Shown piece after piece: positions 12,996 to 22,259 of a stretch of 25,570 nucleotides of DNA. Position numbers and translations under genes: made by a program. The notes beneath the pieces are model-generated. The model had not been told where the DNA came from, ran no database searches, and saw only the letters and a program-made list of their open reading frames with translations. Source of the DNA: a virus; the IMG/VR virus record IMGVR_UViG_3300006920_000219, positions 1 to 25,570 of that record; one strand, 5' to 3'. The stretch's first letter is position 1, and each line of letters opens with the position of its first letter.

Positions 12996-13165
12996 TCTTG
13001 ATACTCCCAAGCGTTTCGGAAAGTTCTATCTGAAGGCACATCAGAGACCTCTACAATCTTATATTCCACACCTTCTGGAATGTCCTTCATACAGGCTTCA
13101 ATTGATTCATCGGGGATGATGATGGCTACGCCGCCTTCTGGTGTTTTGTAGATTATTCTTTTCAT
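12992..13165 (-). CDS. Small tail-fibre-module protein, 57 residues
   Basis: Reading from ATG 13165 gives MKRIIYKTPEGGVAIIIPDE... ending DRTFRNAWEYQE. AAAGGA lies seven bases upstream. The pattern 'VSDVPSDRTFRNAWE' recurs from memory in short proteins near tail-fibre genes of many phages, paired with the helical protein that follows here. The function is unknown; an assembly role in the fibre is plausible. The TGA stop overlaps the next ATG. Confidence 0.8.
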   Translation of the reverse strand: MKRIIYKTPEGGVAIIIPDESIEACMKDIPEGVEYKIVEVSDVPSDRTFRNAWEYQE

Positions 13166-13176
13166 TGTTTTATCCT

Positions 13177-13848
13177 TTAGCGGAAAATACTTACAGTTGC
13201 ATTAGCGGTATCTGTAATTGACCCAGCCCCGTAGTTACTAGCTAACCTTACTTGAGTTGTAGACATTAAAGTTGCAGGATTCCCTAATAACTGCAAGCCC
13301 CCTCCTGCATTATTACCAGAAGCATATTGCGTCTGTGATGTAGAAACAGCATAGTTCGCATCCACCATAGCAGTCGCAAAATTAACCGTGTAATCACCCA
13401 CACCGTTATCAGTAATACTCGACACATTCCCACTAGCGCGGATAGCCACAGTACCTGTGCCGTTGAAGTTAACCCATGCTCTGCAGCCGTATGCTTTTGC
13501 AGGACTTCCGTAACCAGAGTTAAAGTAGAAGATACCGGCACTGTCTATCTTTGCTGCTTCAGTATTGTTAGCCCTCCATGTATGCGACAAGCCTGAGTAA
13601 TAGAGATCTTTCCACGCACCAGCAGATCGGTCATACGCTTGGATAGTGCCGAGAGTTGAATACAGGATTTCTATACCTGCACCTGTGGTAGGGGCGACTG
13701 AGCCGGTTACACGCAGTGTTCCATTGGCATCAACACTACCGTTCGCTGCGACCACCAACCTATCTAGGTCATCGGTCTTCAGGGTTAGTGCCGTGGGGAC
13801 ACCCGCATAAGTAGGAGTAGCTACTGCTTTTACTTTTAAGGTACTCAT
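13177..13848 (-). CDS. Second tail fibre protein
   Basis: The 223-residue protein begins MSTLKVKAVATPTYAGVPTALTLKTDDLDRLVVAANGSVDANGTLRVTGS and has a middle block AYGCRAWVNFNGTGTVAIRASGNVSSITDNGVGDYTVNFATAMVDANYAVS that is a frequent element of phage tail fibres. It starts on the base after the gp17 stop codon (TAA then ATG), so it is probably translated with gp17 and may form the distal part of a multi-protein fibre. Confidence 0.85.
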   Translation of the reverse strand: MSTLKVKAVATPTYAGVPTALTLKTDDLDRLVVAANGSVDANGTLRVTGSVAPTTGAGIEILYSTLGTIQAYDRSAGAWKDLYYSGLSHTWRANNTEAAKIDSAGIFYFNSGYGSPAKAYGCRAWVNFNGTGTVAIRASGNVSSITDNGVGDYTVNFATAMVDANYAVSTSQTQYASGNNAGGGLQLLGNPATLMSTTQVRLASNYGAGSITDTANATVSIFR

Positions 13849-15132
13849 TTAAACAATCGTCCATGTAGAGTTATCAGGAATCGTCACAGTTACACCGTTG
13901 TTAATTGTGATGAGGCCAGCAGACATAGCGTTCTTCCCTGAAGTGATGGAGTAGTCAGCGGTGATCGTCTGGTCGTTTTCGTAAAAGGCGGCATTACCAA
14001 CACCACCAGTTGCACCCCCACCAACTGCGCCCCACGCAGTGCCGTTGTAACCCTCGAACTGGTTAAGGTCAGAGTTAAAGCGGAACTGACCAACGACAGG
14101 TGTCGGCCTCTGTGCCGTTGTTCCCGAGGGCATACCTGCTGAACCTGTGGGACTGGTCTTACTAACAATCGTCGAGGAGCTGATAGACGCAGCACTGTCT
14201 GCTGCTGCAGTTGCTGAGGACGCTGACGCAGTAGCACTAGAGGCTGCGTTAGTTGCGCTTGTAGATGCCTCTGAAGCCTTCGTAGTAGCTGTCGCCGCCT
14301 GAGTGGTAGCAGTGCTTGCACTAGCGTCTGCCTGAGTTGCAGACGATGCGGAGTTTGTCGCAAAGGTTCCCGCACTCGCGGATGCTATAGAGGCTGTAGT
14401 TGCAGAAGACGCTGCTGCTACTTTGCTGCCATCTGCTGCTGTTGCGGATGCTGCTGCTGCCACCTTACTGGCATCTGCTGCTGTAGCCGAGGTTGCTACT
14501 GCTGTAGCCGTAACACCGGCATTAGTTTCCGAGAGTGCTGCTGCTGTAGCAGAGACTGCTGCTGCCGCTTTAGAACTTGCACTTGCTGTAGCACTCGCTG
14601 CAGAACTAGTAGCGGAGGTAGCAGACTGAGAGGCAGAGGTAGCTGAAGAAGTAGCTTGGGTAGTCGCTGCGACTACCTGTGCGTTGATGAACGGGGTGTA
14701 GACCGTGTCATTGAAATTCTTAGTTACGACATCCTGCGGGTTGATTGGATCAGCCACGTTTGAAATACGCTGGCCTGTAGCCGTGTACTCACCTGTAGAG
14801 GTCTGATAGATAGACCGCTTGTTTGCATCAGCAATCTCTTGAGAGATGTATGTGGCATACATTGCGAGTAAATCCAGATCAGCTTCTAGAAGAACGGAGC
14901 CGTCTGTAAAGTTAACCGGAGGGGTGTCCTTCGGTGTATCTCGCCTGATCTCAATCACCTTCCCATTGGCAGGGGCTGGCTCGATCTTAATCGCGTTCGA
15001 GTTGATGTAGGTATAGCTGGTAGCCACACCATCAACCAACACGTTTACATGCTCAGGTTTGATATACGGAAAAGGAAATGTGAACAGGGTTGTGCTACCT
15101 GTTCCTGAAAATAAGGTATAGCTATATGACAC
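13849..15132 (-). CDS. Tail fibre protein with T7 gp17 N-terminal domain
   Basis: The 427-residue protein starts with the virion-attachment domain of T7 gp17: YTLFSGTGSTTLFTFPFPYIKPEHVNVLVDG...LLEADLDLLAMYATYISQEI (about residues 5-105). Residues about 155-325 are an Ala/Ser/Thr repeat region expected to form a trimeric stalk, including two near-identical 14-residue units (SATAADxSKVAAAx) at about 218-244. The end (GTTAQRPTPVVGQFRFNSDLNQFEGYNGTAWGAV...) is short compared with T7's knob; T7 gp17 has 553 residues. The start is GTG at 15132 with TTGGAG about ten bases upstream. A strong terminator ends just before this ribosome binding site. Confidence 0.92.
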   Translation of the reverse strand: MSYSYTLFSGTGSTTLFTFPFPYIKPEHVNVLVDGVATSYTYINSNAIKIEPAPANGKVIEIRRDTPKDTPPVNFTDGSVLLEADLDLLAMYATYISQEIADANKRSIYQTSTGEYTATGQRISNVADPINPQDVVTKNFNDTVYTPFINAQVVAATTQATSSATSASQSATSATSSAASATASASSKAAAAVSATAAALSETNAGVTATAVATSATAADASKVAAAASATAADGSKVAAASSATTASIASASAGTFATNSASSATQADASASTATTQAATATTKASEASTSATNAASSATASASSATAAADSAASISSSTIVSKTSPTGSAGMPSGTTAQRPTPVVGQFRFNSDLNQFEGYNGTAWGAVGGGATGGVGNAAFYENDQTITADYSITSGKNAMSAGLITINNGVTVTIPDNSTWTIV

Positions 15133-15144
15133 TTATGTATCTCC

Positions 15145-15176
15145 AAAAGAAAAACCCCCAGATTTCTCTGAGGGTT
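15145..15176 (-). terminator. Strong intrinsic terminator between gp16 and gp17 genes
   Basis: A 10-bp stem (AACCCTCAGA with TCTGGGGGTT, one G-T pair) closes a GAAA tetraloop and is followed by TTTCTTTT on the minus strand. It lies about 25 bp after the gp16 stop and directly before the gp17 ribosome binding site. It should reduce transcription of the tail-fibre, lysis and terminase genes relative to the internal virion proteins, unless a promoter or read-through restores it. Confidence 0.88.
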
Positions 15177-15201
15177 TGAGGTTGGTTCTGCTGTTATTGC
15201 G

Positions 15202-18200
15202 TTATTCTCTTTCGCCCATCGGATAGTCGTTCGCCAAGTGGTTTAAGAAGGTAGACATCGGAGCTACGTTATTCAGAGGAACAAGCTTCCCCCACGATTT
15301 GATGTCCTGAGATGTCGTCTGGTATTCATCCGAGATCCCGTTTCGAATCAGCTTCTTCATGGAGAGCAGACTTTGTATCGCCTGATAGGTAGGGTTCGAT
15401 GCCATGCTTGATAAGTCAGAGGTTGTCCTCATCCCGTTGAACATAGGGAATGGAGACATCGTGTCGTAGATGTTAGGAAGCAGGGAAGCTTGAGCCACCT
15501 TACCGAAGCCGTTAGCCACGATCTGGGACGAACTCATCCTCTTGTTAAGGAATTCCTGTCTCTTTTCTTCGCTCATGCCCTGTGCCTGAAGCATGGTTCT
15601 ACCCATGTAAGTCACTGAGGCCATCACACCACCATGCAACATAGTAGACATGGTCGTCCAATCCCTATGGTTCAAGGCGTACAGCATGGACTTGTTCCAT
15701 CCTTGGATAGAGAAGTTCATGAACTGGAACACCGTCTGCCCAAGGGTTGTCCCCATGAGAGGAACCATCGATGCCAAGTCAGGCTCTTGAATTACCCTAC
15801 GAGATTCACGGTTCACTGCAGTCAAGAACTGTGCATGCTCTTCAGGGTGAGTCTTCATCCAACCAGCGAAGTCCAGCTTGTATGCCTTGCCGAACTCTCC
15901 CTTCTTAGGAGCAGAGAACTTCTGGATACTTTCCAAGACTGCAGCGTACTGCTTCTCACTGAGTCCCATCGCCGCTAACCTATCCTTTGTGAGGAAGGTA
16001 GAGCCACCAGCCATAGTGATGCTCTCACCAGAGCGGGTGATCTTGGTGTTGTGTGCGGCATCTACGATGTGGTTAACTAAAGCAATCGCATGGACACGCT
16101 TCTGTTGAATCATCAGAGGAGTCATGCCTGTATAGTCAAGCACACCCTTAGACATCTTCTTCAGTCCTGTGTCGAGGCGGTCAAGACCTCGGTTCATCGC
16201 AGTGTTGCCGCTGTTACGAACCCAATCATCTGCAGCCTTGAACTCGATGCGAGAGATGTACTCACTACCTACACCACCAATAGTGTTCTCAAGATGGTCT
16301 AGGTAGTCATGAGGAGCTTTACCTGTAAGGATGTCCCGCTTCAAAGACTCTAGCTCTCTCACTGCTGCTGTGGTGGCTTTCCAGCCCATCGATCCGGCAA
16401 TCTGAGATAGCTCGGACATCTGGTTCCAGACCGCTCCACCCATCAGTCGAATGACATTGAAGTCACGCCACATCTGGAAGCCCTTACGAATTCCAGTGAA
16501 CTCCTCACGAGGGTTCGCTTGAATCTCATCGAAGGCCAACTTCAGGTGATCACGGTATTCCTTGAGCTTGCTATCAGGAAGGGAGGTTGCACCAAACTTA
16601 TTGCGAGTCACCTCTTCAATAAGGCTGTCGATGTCGCCTACCTTGTAGACATCCAGATGCTTTGCCAAGGACACGTTACCGGCTGTCTTACGGAGGTATG
16701 GCTCGACCACATCAAAGGCGTTTGAATGCACGAAGTCGTTCAAGGACATCGTCACCTTCTCACCTGAAGCTGTCGTCACCACTTCACTGTAGGCTTCCTT
16801 GATGGTGTTCCGATGCTTGAGCGATGAACTCAATCTTCCAACGTCATTCCCTGCCGCAGAGCGCGCTGTTGGAAACATATCATCGATCAGTTCCCAAGCT
16901 TCCTTCTCAGAGAAACCACCCTTACGCATCATGGAGTTCTTCAGGGCTTCCCTGTCTGAACCACGCATCATGTTTTCTAGGAGGTCACCAGTGCGGTTAG
17001 CATGAGCATCCTCCACGGTGGAGATATACCACTTCGCCCACTGTGTAGACTTCTCGTCGCTTATCCCCTGCCGACCAGCTTGATAGGCTCTTGCCCACCA
17101 ACCTTCAGCTTGCTCTGCACCGAAGCGTTGGATGACGCTGTCCCACTTCAAACGATCATGCTTACGGGGTAGGTAGAAGGGATTTGCTTCCAGTGCGCCA
17201 ATGATGCTCTCAACGCCTGTCTCAGGGTCTTTAACAGTGGTCTCTGTCAGCCCCCTCTTCGTCCCGCCTTCACGGTAGAGAGGGTTGTTGATATGCTCAC
17301 GAGCCTCATCAAGTACCTTGCGAATTGCTTCACCGGCCTTGGATGTCATTGCATGGTGGTCACCCTCGAAGCCACGGATGTAGTTGCTGACAAGCTCACC
17401 GAACTCCTCGAATGCTTCTCCCTTGTCACTACCCTTCCTACCAGACTCAGAGAACCACGTTTCGAAAGCTGGATAGGCTTCCTTCCGCATCTTCAATGAC
17501 CATGAGTTGGCAAGCTGGGTTGTGTCATCCCATGCATTAGCTTTGACTACAGAGTGATCCTTGTAGCCCACTGTGCTTCCGAATAACTTAGAGGCAAGGT
17601 TACGAACCATCTGGGGAACCTTAGCTCCACCAAGCTTATGCTCAAGAGATAGGCCGATACCAAACACTGCGGACACGTTGGCATCGTTTGCAGCCTTGAC
17701 CGTTTCTGGATCAACACCCGCATGTGATGGCTGCAGTTCTTCATCCAAGTGAAGCTTGCGCTCCTTCTGGCTGTATGGATTAACCAATCTAACATCCAGC
17801 TTCTCATCAATCAGTTTGTCAGAGATGCCGAGGGACTTGATAAACAGGTTCGTCTCTTTATCATCCATGCCAAGAAGCTTGCGGATTGTGTCCACGAACT
17901 TACTGAGCATCGTCTTCCCTTCTGCTGTCTTGATCTTAGAGAGGAACTCAACGAAGGGCTTCGCAGATGCTCCACCGTACAGACCGGCAGAGAATTCGTA
18001 CATATCAGATAGGTAGTAGCTACTGAACCCAGCATCCTTTGCAGCTTGCTTTGCTTCCTTATAGAGGCCATCCATTTCCGCATACAGCTGTCCATGAGCT
18101 GTGTTTGGGTTCGCTTTGCCATAGTCCAGTTTGTAGACTTGAACAGCGTGGGCTATCTCGTGGATCTTCGTGGTATCCAGAGTGGTCTTGCTGATGTAGA

Positions 18201-19875
18201 TAGCATGCTCGTGAGGATGATAATAAGCTGCAGCACTTCGCGGCATCTCACTCTTAGGAATAGTGTAGACCTTGACATCACTACCTAGCTGCTCCTTCAA
18301 GCGAGTCGCTAAGGCTGAGTGCATTGGGTCGCCCTTGCTAATCAGATTGCTCAACACAACAGAGGCTGGCTCTGATGGATGCTCAACACCGGCCTTAGAC
18401 TTAGGGACATGCTCAGTGCGGGTAGATTGAACCGTGTGGATTGGCGCAGGGACTTCTGCCTCTGTGCCTGTCTTCGACATACCCTTTGATTCAACAGCAC
18501 CTTCAACCAGAGCAGCAGCCCTCTTAGCATCATTTCCTGGCGCATTGATCGGTACGTACAGTTCACGACCTTGTGGGTTGTGCTGGTACAGCTTCATGAT
18601 CTCGTGACTCTCATCACGGATGTTCTGAATGATCTTCGCTACTTCTGGATCGACACTATGCTTAGGGGCTGCGTACTTTGTTGGACGGAAGGCTTCTTCA
18701 CCTTGTGGGGTGAGCTTGTAGCCAGAGCTTTCCAACTCAACTGCCTTCAACTCTTGAGACTTCGTGTAGCCGAACTGGCCTAACTTCATGTTCTCTTCAG
18801 AGAGGTGTGACTTCGCGACACCCTTTGTACTCATCGCTGCGCCACCTACACCACCAAGAGCGAGTCCCATCAAACCCGACATGTATAGGTCGTCATGGGT
18901 CGCCATAGGCCGGAGGTGCTGTGTGGCTGCATCAAACGCTACGTTAGCGGTAGCTGCTGCAAGACCTGATCTAACAGCGTTAGCCGTCCTAGAAGCCTTT
19001 ACTGCAAGACCAAAAGGAGGTAACGCCATCAGCAAAGAGTCAAAGTCAGGCAGCGTTCCGATCAGACCACCAGCCAGCGTTGCTCCTAAGCCCATCCTTC
19101 CAAGCTCTTCGGAGTTCTGCATTGACTTCCGCATACGATCAGCGCGAAGTGCCGCTTCCTTGTCCGACTTAGCCTGTGTGATATACGCCCAGTAGGTGTG
19201 GGGAATATCCTTCAGGTAGCCATCCATCCGCTCCTTATTCCAAGTGAAGTCGGGATCGACATGGTCTGATATTCCACGCTCTTGCCACCAGTTATAGACA
19301 GAGTTCTCTTGCTGAAAAGTGAGAGAAGCAGCACGAGGAGTATCGGCAATATTATTAAGAACCCCTCCATGCTCATACTGTTGCTGCTGCCGTTGCTTAT
19401 CCAGTTCGGCAGATGAGGGTGCAGCAGTAAGAGGGCTAGGATTGAACCCCGCCATGTTGGAGGTATCTTTGTAAGGGGTAGCACCACCCACGTTGAATTT
19501 GCTCAGGTAGTCTTTTGTTTCCTTCCACGGCTTCCCACTAGCCAACGCCTTAACGGCGTTACCACCACCGTTGTACTCAGTCAGAGCCATGTCCATGTTC
19601 CCATTGAACCTCTTCAGGTTGGTTGATAGATAGGCTCCAGCTGCATCTGAGGACTTGTGAAAATCGTTGTAGTCCTCAGGGTTTACAAGACCGAACTTCT
19701 TACCTGTCGCTTCAGTAAACTGGAAGTGACCCATCGCCCCCTTAGGGGACAACATGTCTTTGCCATTACTAGATTCGATGCCCCAGACTTTGCCAAGGGT
19801 TCCAGTAGGAAGACCATACTTCTGATCCTTCTCTGCTAGAACCCGTGTAGCTTCTTCATTGGATGGTGCTGTCAT
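15202..19875 (-). CDS. Internal virion protein D, T7 gp16-like, with lytic transglycosylase
   Basis: This is a 1557-residue protein; T7 gp16 has 1318. Residues about 10-125 form a lytic transglycosylase-like domain with catalytic E34 in WGIESSNG, then GAMGHFQFT and TEYNGGGNA. It would open the peptidoglycan during DNA injection. Residues about 565-635 contain HEIAHA (H572, E573, H576), an HExxH zinc-protease motif, with E627 in YEFSAGLYG as possible third ligand. T7 gp16 has no such motif, and the insertion may explain the extra length. Hydrophobic stretches near residues 255-360 fit the membrane-crossing channel role. The C-terminal part (FMNFSIQGWNKSMLYAL) resembles other phage injection proteins. 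The ATG at 19875 shares a base with the gp15 stop (TAATG), preceded by AAAGGT. Confidence 0.93.
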   Translation of the reverse strand: MTAPSNEEATRVLAEKDQKYGLPTGTLGKVWGIESSNGKDMLSPKGAMGHFQFTEATGKKFGLVNPEDYNDFHKSSDAAGAYLSTNLKRFNGNMDMALTEYNGGGNAVKALASGKPWKETKDYLSKFNVGGATPYKDTSNMAGFNPSPLTAAPSSAELDKQRQQQQYEHGGVLNNIADTPRAASLTFQQENSVYNWWQERGISDHVDPDFTWNKERMDGYLKDIPHTYWAYITQAKSDKEAALRADRMRKSMQNSEELGRMGLGATLAGGLIGTLPDFDSLLMALPPFGLAVKASRTANAVRSGLAAATANVAFDAATQHLRPMATHDDLYMSGLMGLALGGVGGAAMSTKGVAKSHLSEENMKLGQFGYTKSQELKAVELESSGYKLTPQGEEAFRPTKYAAPKHSVDPEVAKIIQNIRDESHEIMKLYQHNPQGRELYVPINAPGNDAKRAAALVEGAVESKGMSKTGTEAEVPAPIHTVQSTRTEHVPKSKAGVEHPSEPASVVLSNLISKGDPMHSALATRLKEQLGSDVKVYTIPKSEMPRSAAAYYHPHEHAIYISKTTLDTTKIHEIAHAVQVYKLDYGKANPNTAHGQLYAEMDGLYKEAKQAAKDAGFSSYYLSDMYEFSAGLYGGASAKPFVEFLSKIKTAEGKTMLSKFVDTIRKLLGMDDKETNLFIKSLGISDKLIDEKLDVRLVNPYSQKERKLHLDEELQPSHAGVDPETVKAANDANVSAVFGIGLSLEHKLGGAKVPQMVRNLASKLFGSTVGYKDHSVVKANAWDDTTQLANSWSLKMRKEAYPAFETWFSESGRKGSDKGEAFEEFGELVSNYIRGFEGDHHAMTSKAGEAIRKVLDEAREHINNPLYREGGTKRGLTETTVKDPETGVESIIGALEANPFYLPRKHDRLKWDSVIQRFGAEQAEGWWARAYQAGRQGISDEKSTQWAKWYISTVEDAHANRTGDLLENMMRGSDREALKNSMMRKGGFSEKEAWELIDDMFPTARSAAGNDVGRLSSSLKHRNTIKEAYSEVVTTASGEKVTMSLNDFVHSNAFDVVEPYLRKTAGNVSLAKHLDVYKVGDIDSLIEEVTRNKFGATSLPDSKLKEYRDHLKLAFDEIQANPREEFTGIRKGFQMWRDFNVIRLMGGAVWNQMSELSQIAGSMGWKATTAAVRELESLKRDILTGKAPHDYLDHLENTIGGVGSEYISRIEFKAADDWVRNSGNTAMNRGLDRLDTGLKKMSKGVLDYTGMTPLMIQQKRVHAIALVNHIVDAAHNTKITRSGESITMAGGSTFLTKDRLAAMGLSEKQYAAVLESIQKFSAPKKGEFGKAYKLDFAGWMKTHPEEHAQFLTAVNRESRRVIQEPDLASMVPLMGTTLGQTVFQFMNFSIQGWNKSMLYALNHRDWTTMSTMLHGGVMASVTYMGRTMLQAQGMSEEKRQEFLNKRMSSSQIVANGFGKVAQASLLPNIYDTMSPFPMFNGMRTTSDLSSMASNPTYQAIQSLLSMKKLIRNGISDEYQTTSQDIKSWGKLVPLNNVAPMSTFLNHLANDYPMGERE

Positions 19876-22244
19876 TACTTACCTTTTTCCTTATATATTT
19901 TGAACAGTTCGCTCAATGGCTTGCGCTCGTTACCATCCTTCTGGATTTGTGCGAAGGCATTTCTGTTGAAAATATTCTTGTTGAATACTGGTGAACCGGC
20001 ATGTGTGTCGTAATGCTCAAGAGCGTACTTGTCTTTCTTCTGCAATTCCTTCAACTCAGCTTCGATTCGCTTCTGGAATTTCGGATGTTCTCGATCCAGA
20101 TTTGCTTCGGTTTGTACCTTCAGCTTGTCTGCATCTATCTGCCCACCGACCCATGTTGAGAAGTCCTGCTTAGAAATTTCAATTCGACGATTATCTTTGT
20201 CAGTAAGAAGCTCCCCGTTATTCAACACTAGGAATGTTCCTGTGCTTGTTGGGTGGAGGACGATGTTCTTACCATCGAGGTGCTGTGACTTTGCAGTAGC
20301 TTGAGCAACCTGAGTCTTGTACCGCTCCATCCAATAGCCAATGTCCTCACCTTGAGGAACCTCAGGTAGGTCGTGGCGCGAGTAAAGGACGTTATTGATC
20401 TTGACTGAACGCTTAGGGTCAGCGAGATACTGTACGGTTGACTGCAGAGCTACCTCTGGCTCCATACCGGCCTTGATCAGTACTTCTGAGCGACTACGTA
20501 TTTGGCTCTTGATCTGTGTGAGGTTAGGAACATCGTTACCGAAGAAGCCTCTCATCCATGATGCAGTCCCGCCAAAGAACGCTGGGTTGAATACTTGATC
20601 AGCAGCTGAGTCCAGCTTCGCAAGTTTCCCTTGATAGTCTTTAGGATCGAGACCCTTCCGGTTACCTTCGATAACCCAACGAGTGGCCTCCTCGATATCT
20701 GAAGAGCCGCCGACTGCCACCATCATTTGAATGGACGAGAGGGTCTCTAAATCTTTGGAGTTGCCGATCAACTTAGCGGCATACTCAGGGTTCACACTAT
20801 TGATACGCATGAATTCCTCAAGACCGGCCTTACCTACCTCGTTAAGTTTTCCAGTAGGTTCACCTGTCTTGCCCCAGCCAAGGGAAGCCAAGTTCATCAG
20901 GCCACCTACGATTCGATTCTTCATCTCAGGGTTGACCACGTTATTACGTGACCACTCCAGCATCTCCCTTTCAGGAGACCACGGGCTACCAGAATCTCTA
21001 GCGGCTTGCTGTCGCTGTCGCAGAATGTCAGTGGCTACGTCATTCAGGTTGGCATCAGTAACCACGCCAGTTGGTGAGACCACCTTCATTGCAGGTAGAT
21101 GAGAGAACGCACCTACATCCAATGCTGCAGCAACTGCTTGATTGACAGCAGCGTGGGAGGAATCTGAAGTTGCTTGAGCGGCATACTTTGAGTTCATGTT
21201 CTGCAGCTTCGTTCGAGCAGCCTCATCAGCATTGATGATTGCCATCGCTGATTGATAGGAGATCACATCCACATTTGCTGGAAGCTTTCGCCATACATCA
21301 AACGCTTTACGATCAAGTTGACCATCAGTGGCTGACACCGCAAACGGCTCAATCTCTTTGTTGACTCGGATGTGTGCGTTCTTATTGAACACCGTGTCAG
21401 TGTGATTGACTAGTGCCTGTGTGTGATCCGTCCCTAGAAGCTCAGTGACGGTAGACCCGTTGCTCAACTTGGTAGAGGTGAAAGCAGCTACGAACTCCTT
21501 GTCACCCTTAACGGATGCAGACGAAAGAACACCCTTGAGAGCAGCCTTCGCTTCCTCAGGTTCTTGCATCAAGATGCCTGTACTCCACAGCTTGTTGTAA
21601 TGCTCAATGACTGCAGCGGCTCGTTCAACAGAAGGCTTACCGGCACTCGACTCGAAAGAGTTGATCAAGCTTGTAGATGCACCCGCCACAGCAGCTGCCT
21701 TGAACTCCGCATCCATCTTCTGAGTATTCGCAGAGATGATCGAGTCGCGGAAGTTGCCGTAGTTCTTATCGAAACCCGCAGCTGTATATTCAGACTGACC
21801 AGCCATCAGCTCTGACCGCTTGCTTGATAAGTACTCCTCAACCTTCGCACCAGCCCCCTCACCTTCAAAGCGGAGTGCGCCTCGCGCTATAGAAGAAGCG
21901 GTCTCTTCACGCAGATTTCTGTTTAGATTTTCACCATATACGTGCTGTGCCATAGCCACATATGCTGGCGACTGTGAGGCAAGAAGGGTTCCATCTTTAA
22001 GTTTTTTGCCCAACTCAGCAACAGGCATGGAGTTCGCGAAGGCACGAGCCTCTGCTTTGTTTTGCTCATCCGTCTGTGCGCGTAACTTATCAATGGCTGG
22101 TGTGGCTGCACCGAAGGCTTCTGCCAGTTGAAATGCTGCTGATGCTCGTGGGTCAAAACGGGCTTGCTCAGTTTGGATGTTCGCAGAGGCAGTCGTCTGA
22201 AGTGCTTCTGGACGCGGGTCATACCCGACTTGTACTCGTGCCAA
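19875..22244 (-). CDS. Internal virion protein C, T7 gp15-like
   Basis: The 789-residue protein, close to T7 gp15 (747), lies between the gp14 and gp16 homologues and should form the internal core and the DNA-ejection channel across the periplasm. It is mostly helical, with an Ala/Gln-rich N-terminus (RFDPRASAAFQLAEAFGAATPAIDKLRAQTDEQNKAEARAFA) that is typical of this family, and a charged helical end (AELKELQKKDKYALEHYDTH). It starts with TTG at 22244 after AAGGAGA, a strong ribosome binding site; the start codon is rare. The stop overlaps the gp16 start. Confidence 0.9.
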   Translation of the reverse strand: MARVQVGYDPRPEALQTTASANIQTEQARFDPRASAAFQLAEAFGAATPAIDKLRAQTDEQNKAEARAFANSMPVAELGKKLKDGTLLASQSPAYVAMAQHVYGENLNRNLREETASSIARGALRFEGEGAGAKVEEYLSSKRSELMAGQSEYTAAGFDKNYGNFRDSIISANTQKMDAEFKAAAVAGASTSLINSFESSAGKPSVERAAAVIEHYNKLWSTGILMQEPEEAKAALKGVLSSASVKGDKEFVAAFTSTKLSNGSTVTELLGTDHTQALVNHTDTVFNKNAHIRVNKEIEPFAVSATDGQLDRKAFDVWRKLPANVDVISYQSAMAIINADEAARTKLQNMNSKYAAQATSDSSHAAVNQAVAAALDVGAFSHLPAMKVVSPTGVVTDANLNDVATDILRQRQQAARDSGSPWSPEREMLEWSRNNVVNPEMKNRIVGGLMNLASLGWGKTGEPTGKLNEVGKAGLEEFMRINSVNPEYAAKLIGNSKDLETLSSIQMMVAVGGSSDIEEATRWVIEGNRKGLDPKDYQGKLAKLDSAADQVFNPAFFGGTASWMRGFFGNDVPNLTQIKSQIRSRSEVLIKAGMEPEVALQSTVQYLADPKRSVKINNVLYSRHDLPEVPQGEDIGYWMERYKTQVAQATAKSQHLDGKNIVLHPTSTGTFLVLNNGELLTDKDNRRIEISKQDFSTWVGGQIDADKLKVQTEANLDREHPKFQKRIEAELKELQKKDKYALEHYDTHAGSPVFNKNIFNRNAFAQIQKDGNERKPLSELFKIYKEKGK

Positions 22245-22259
22245 ATTCGTTCTCCTTAA

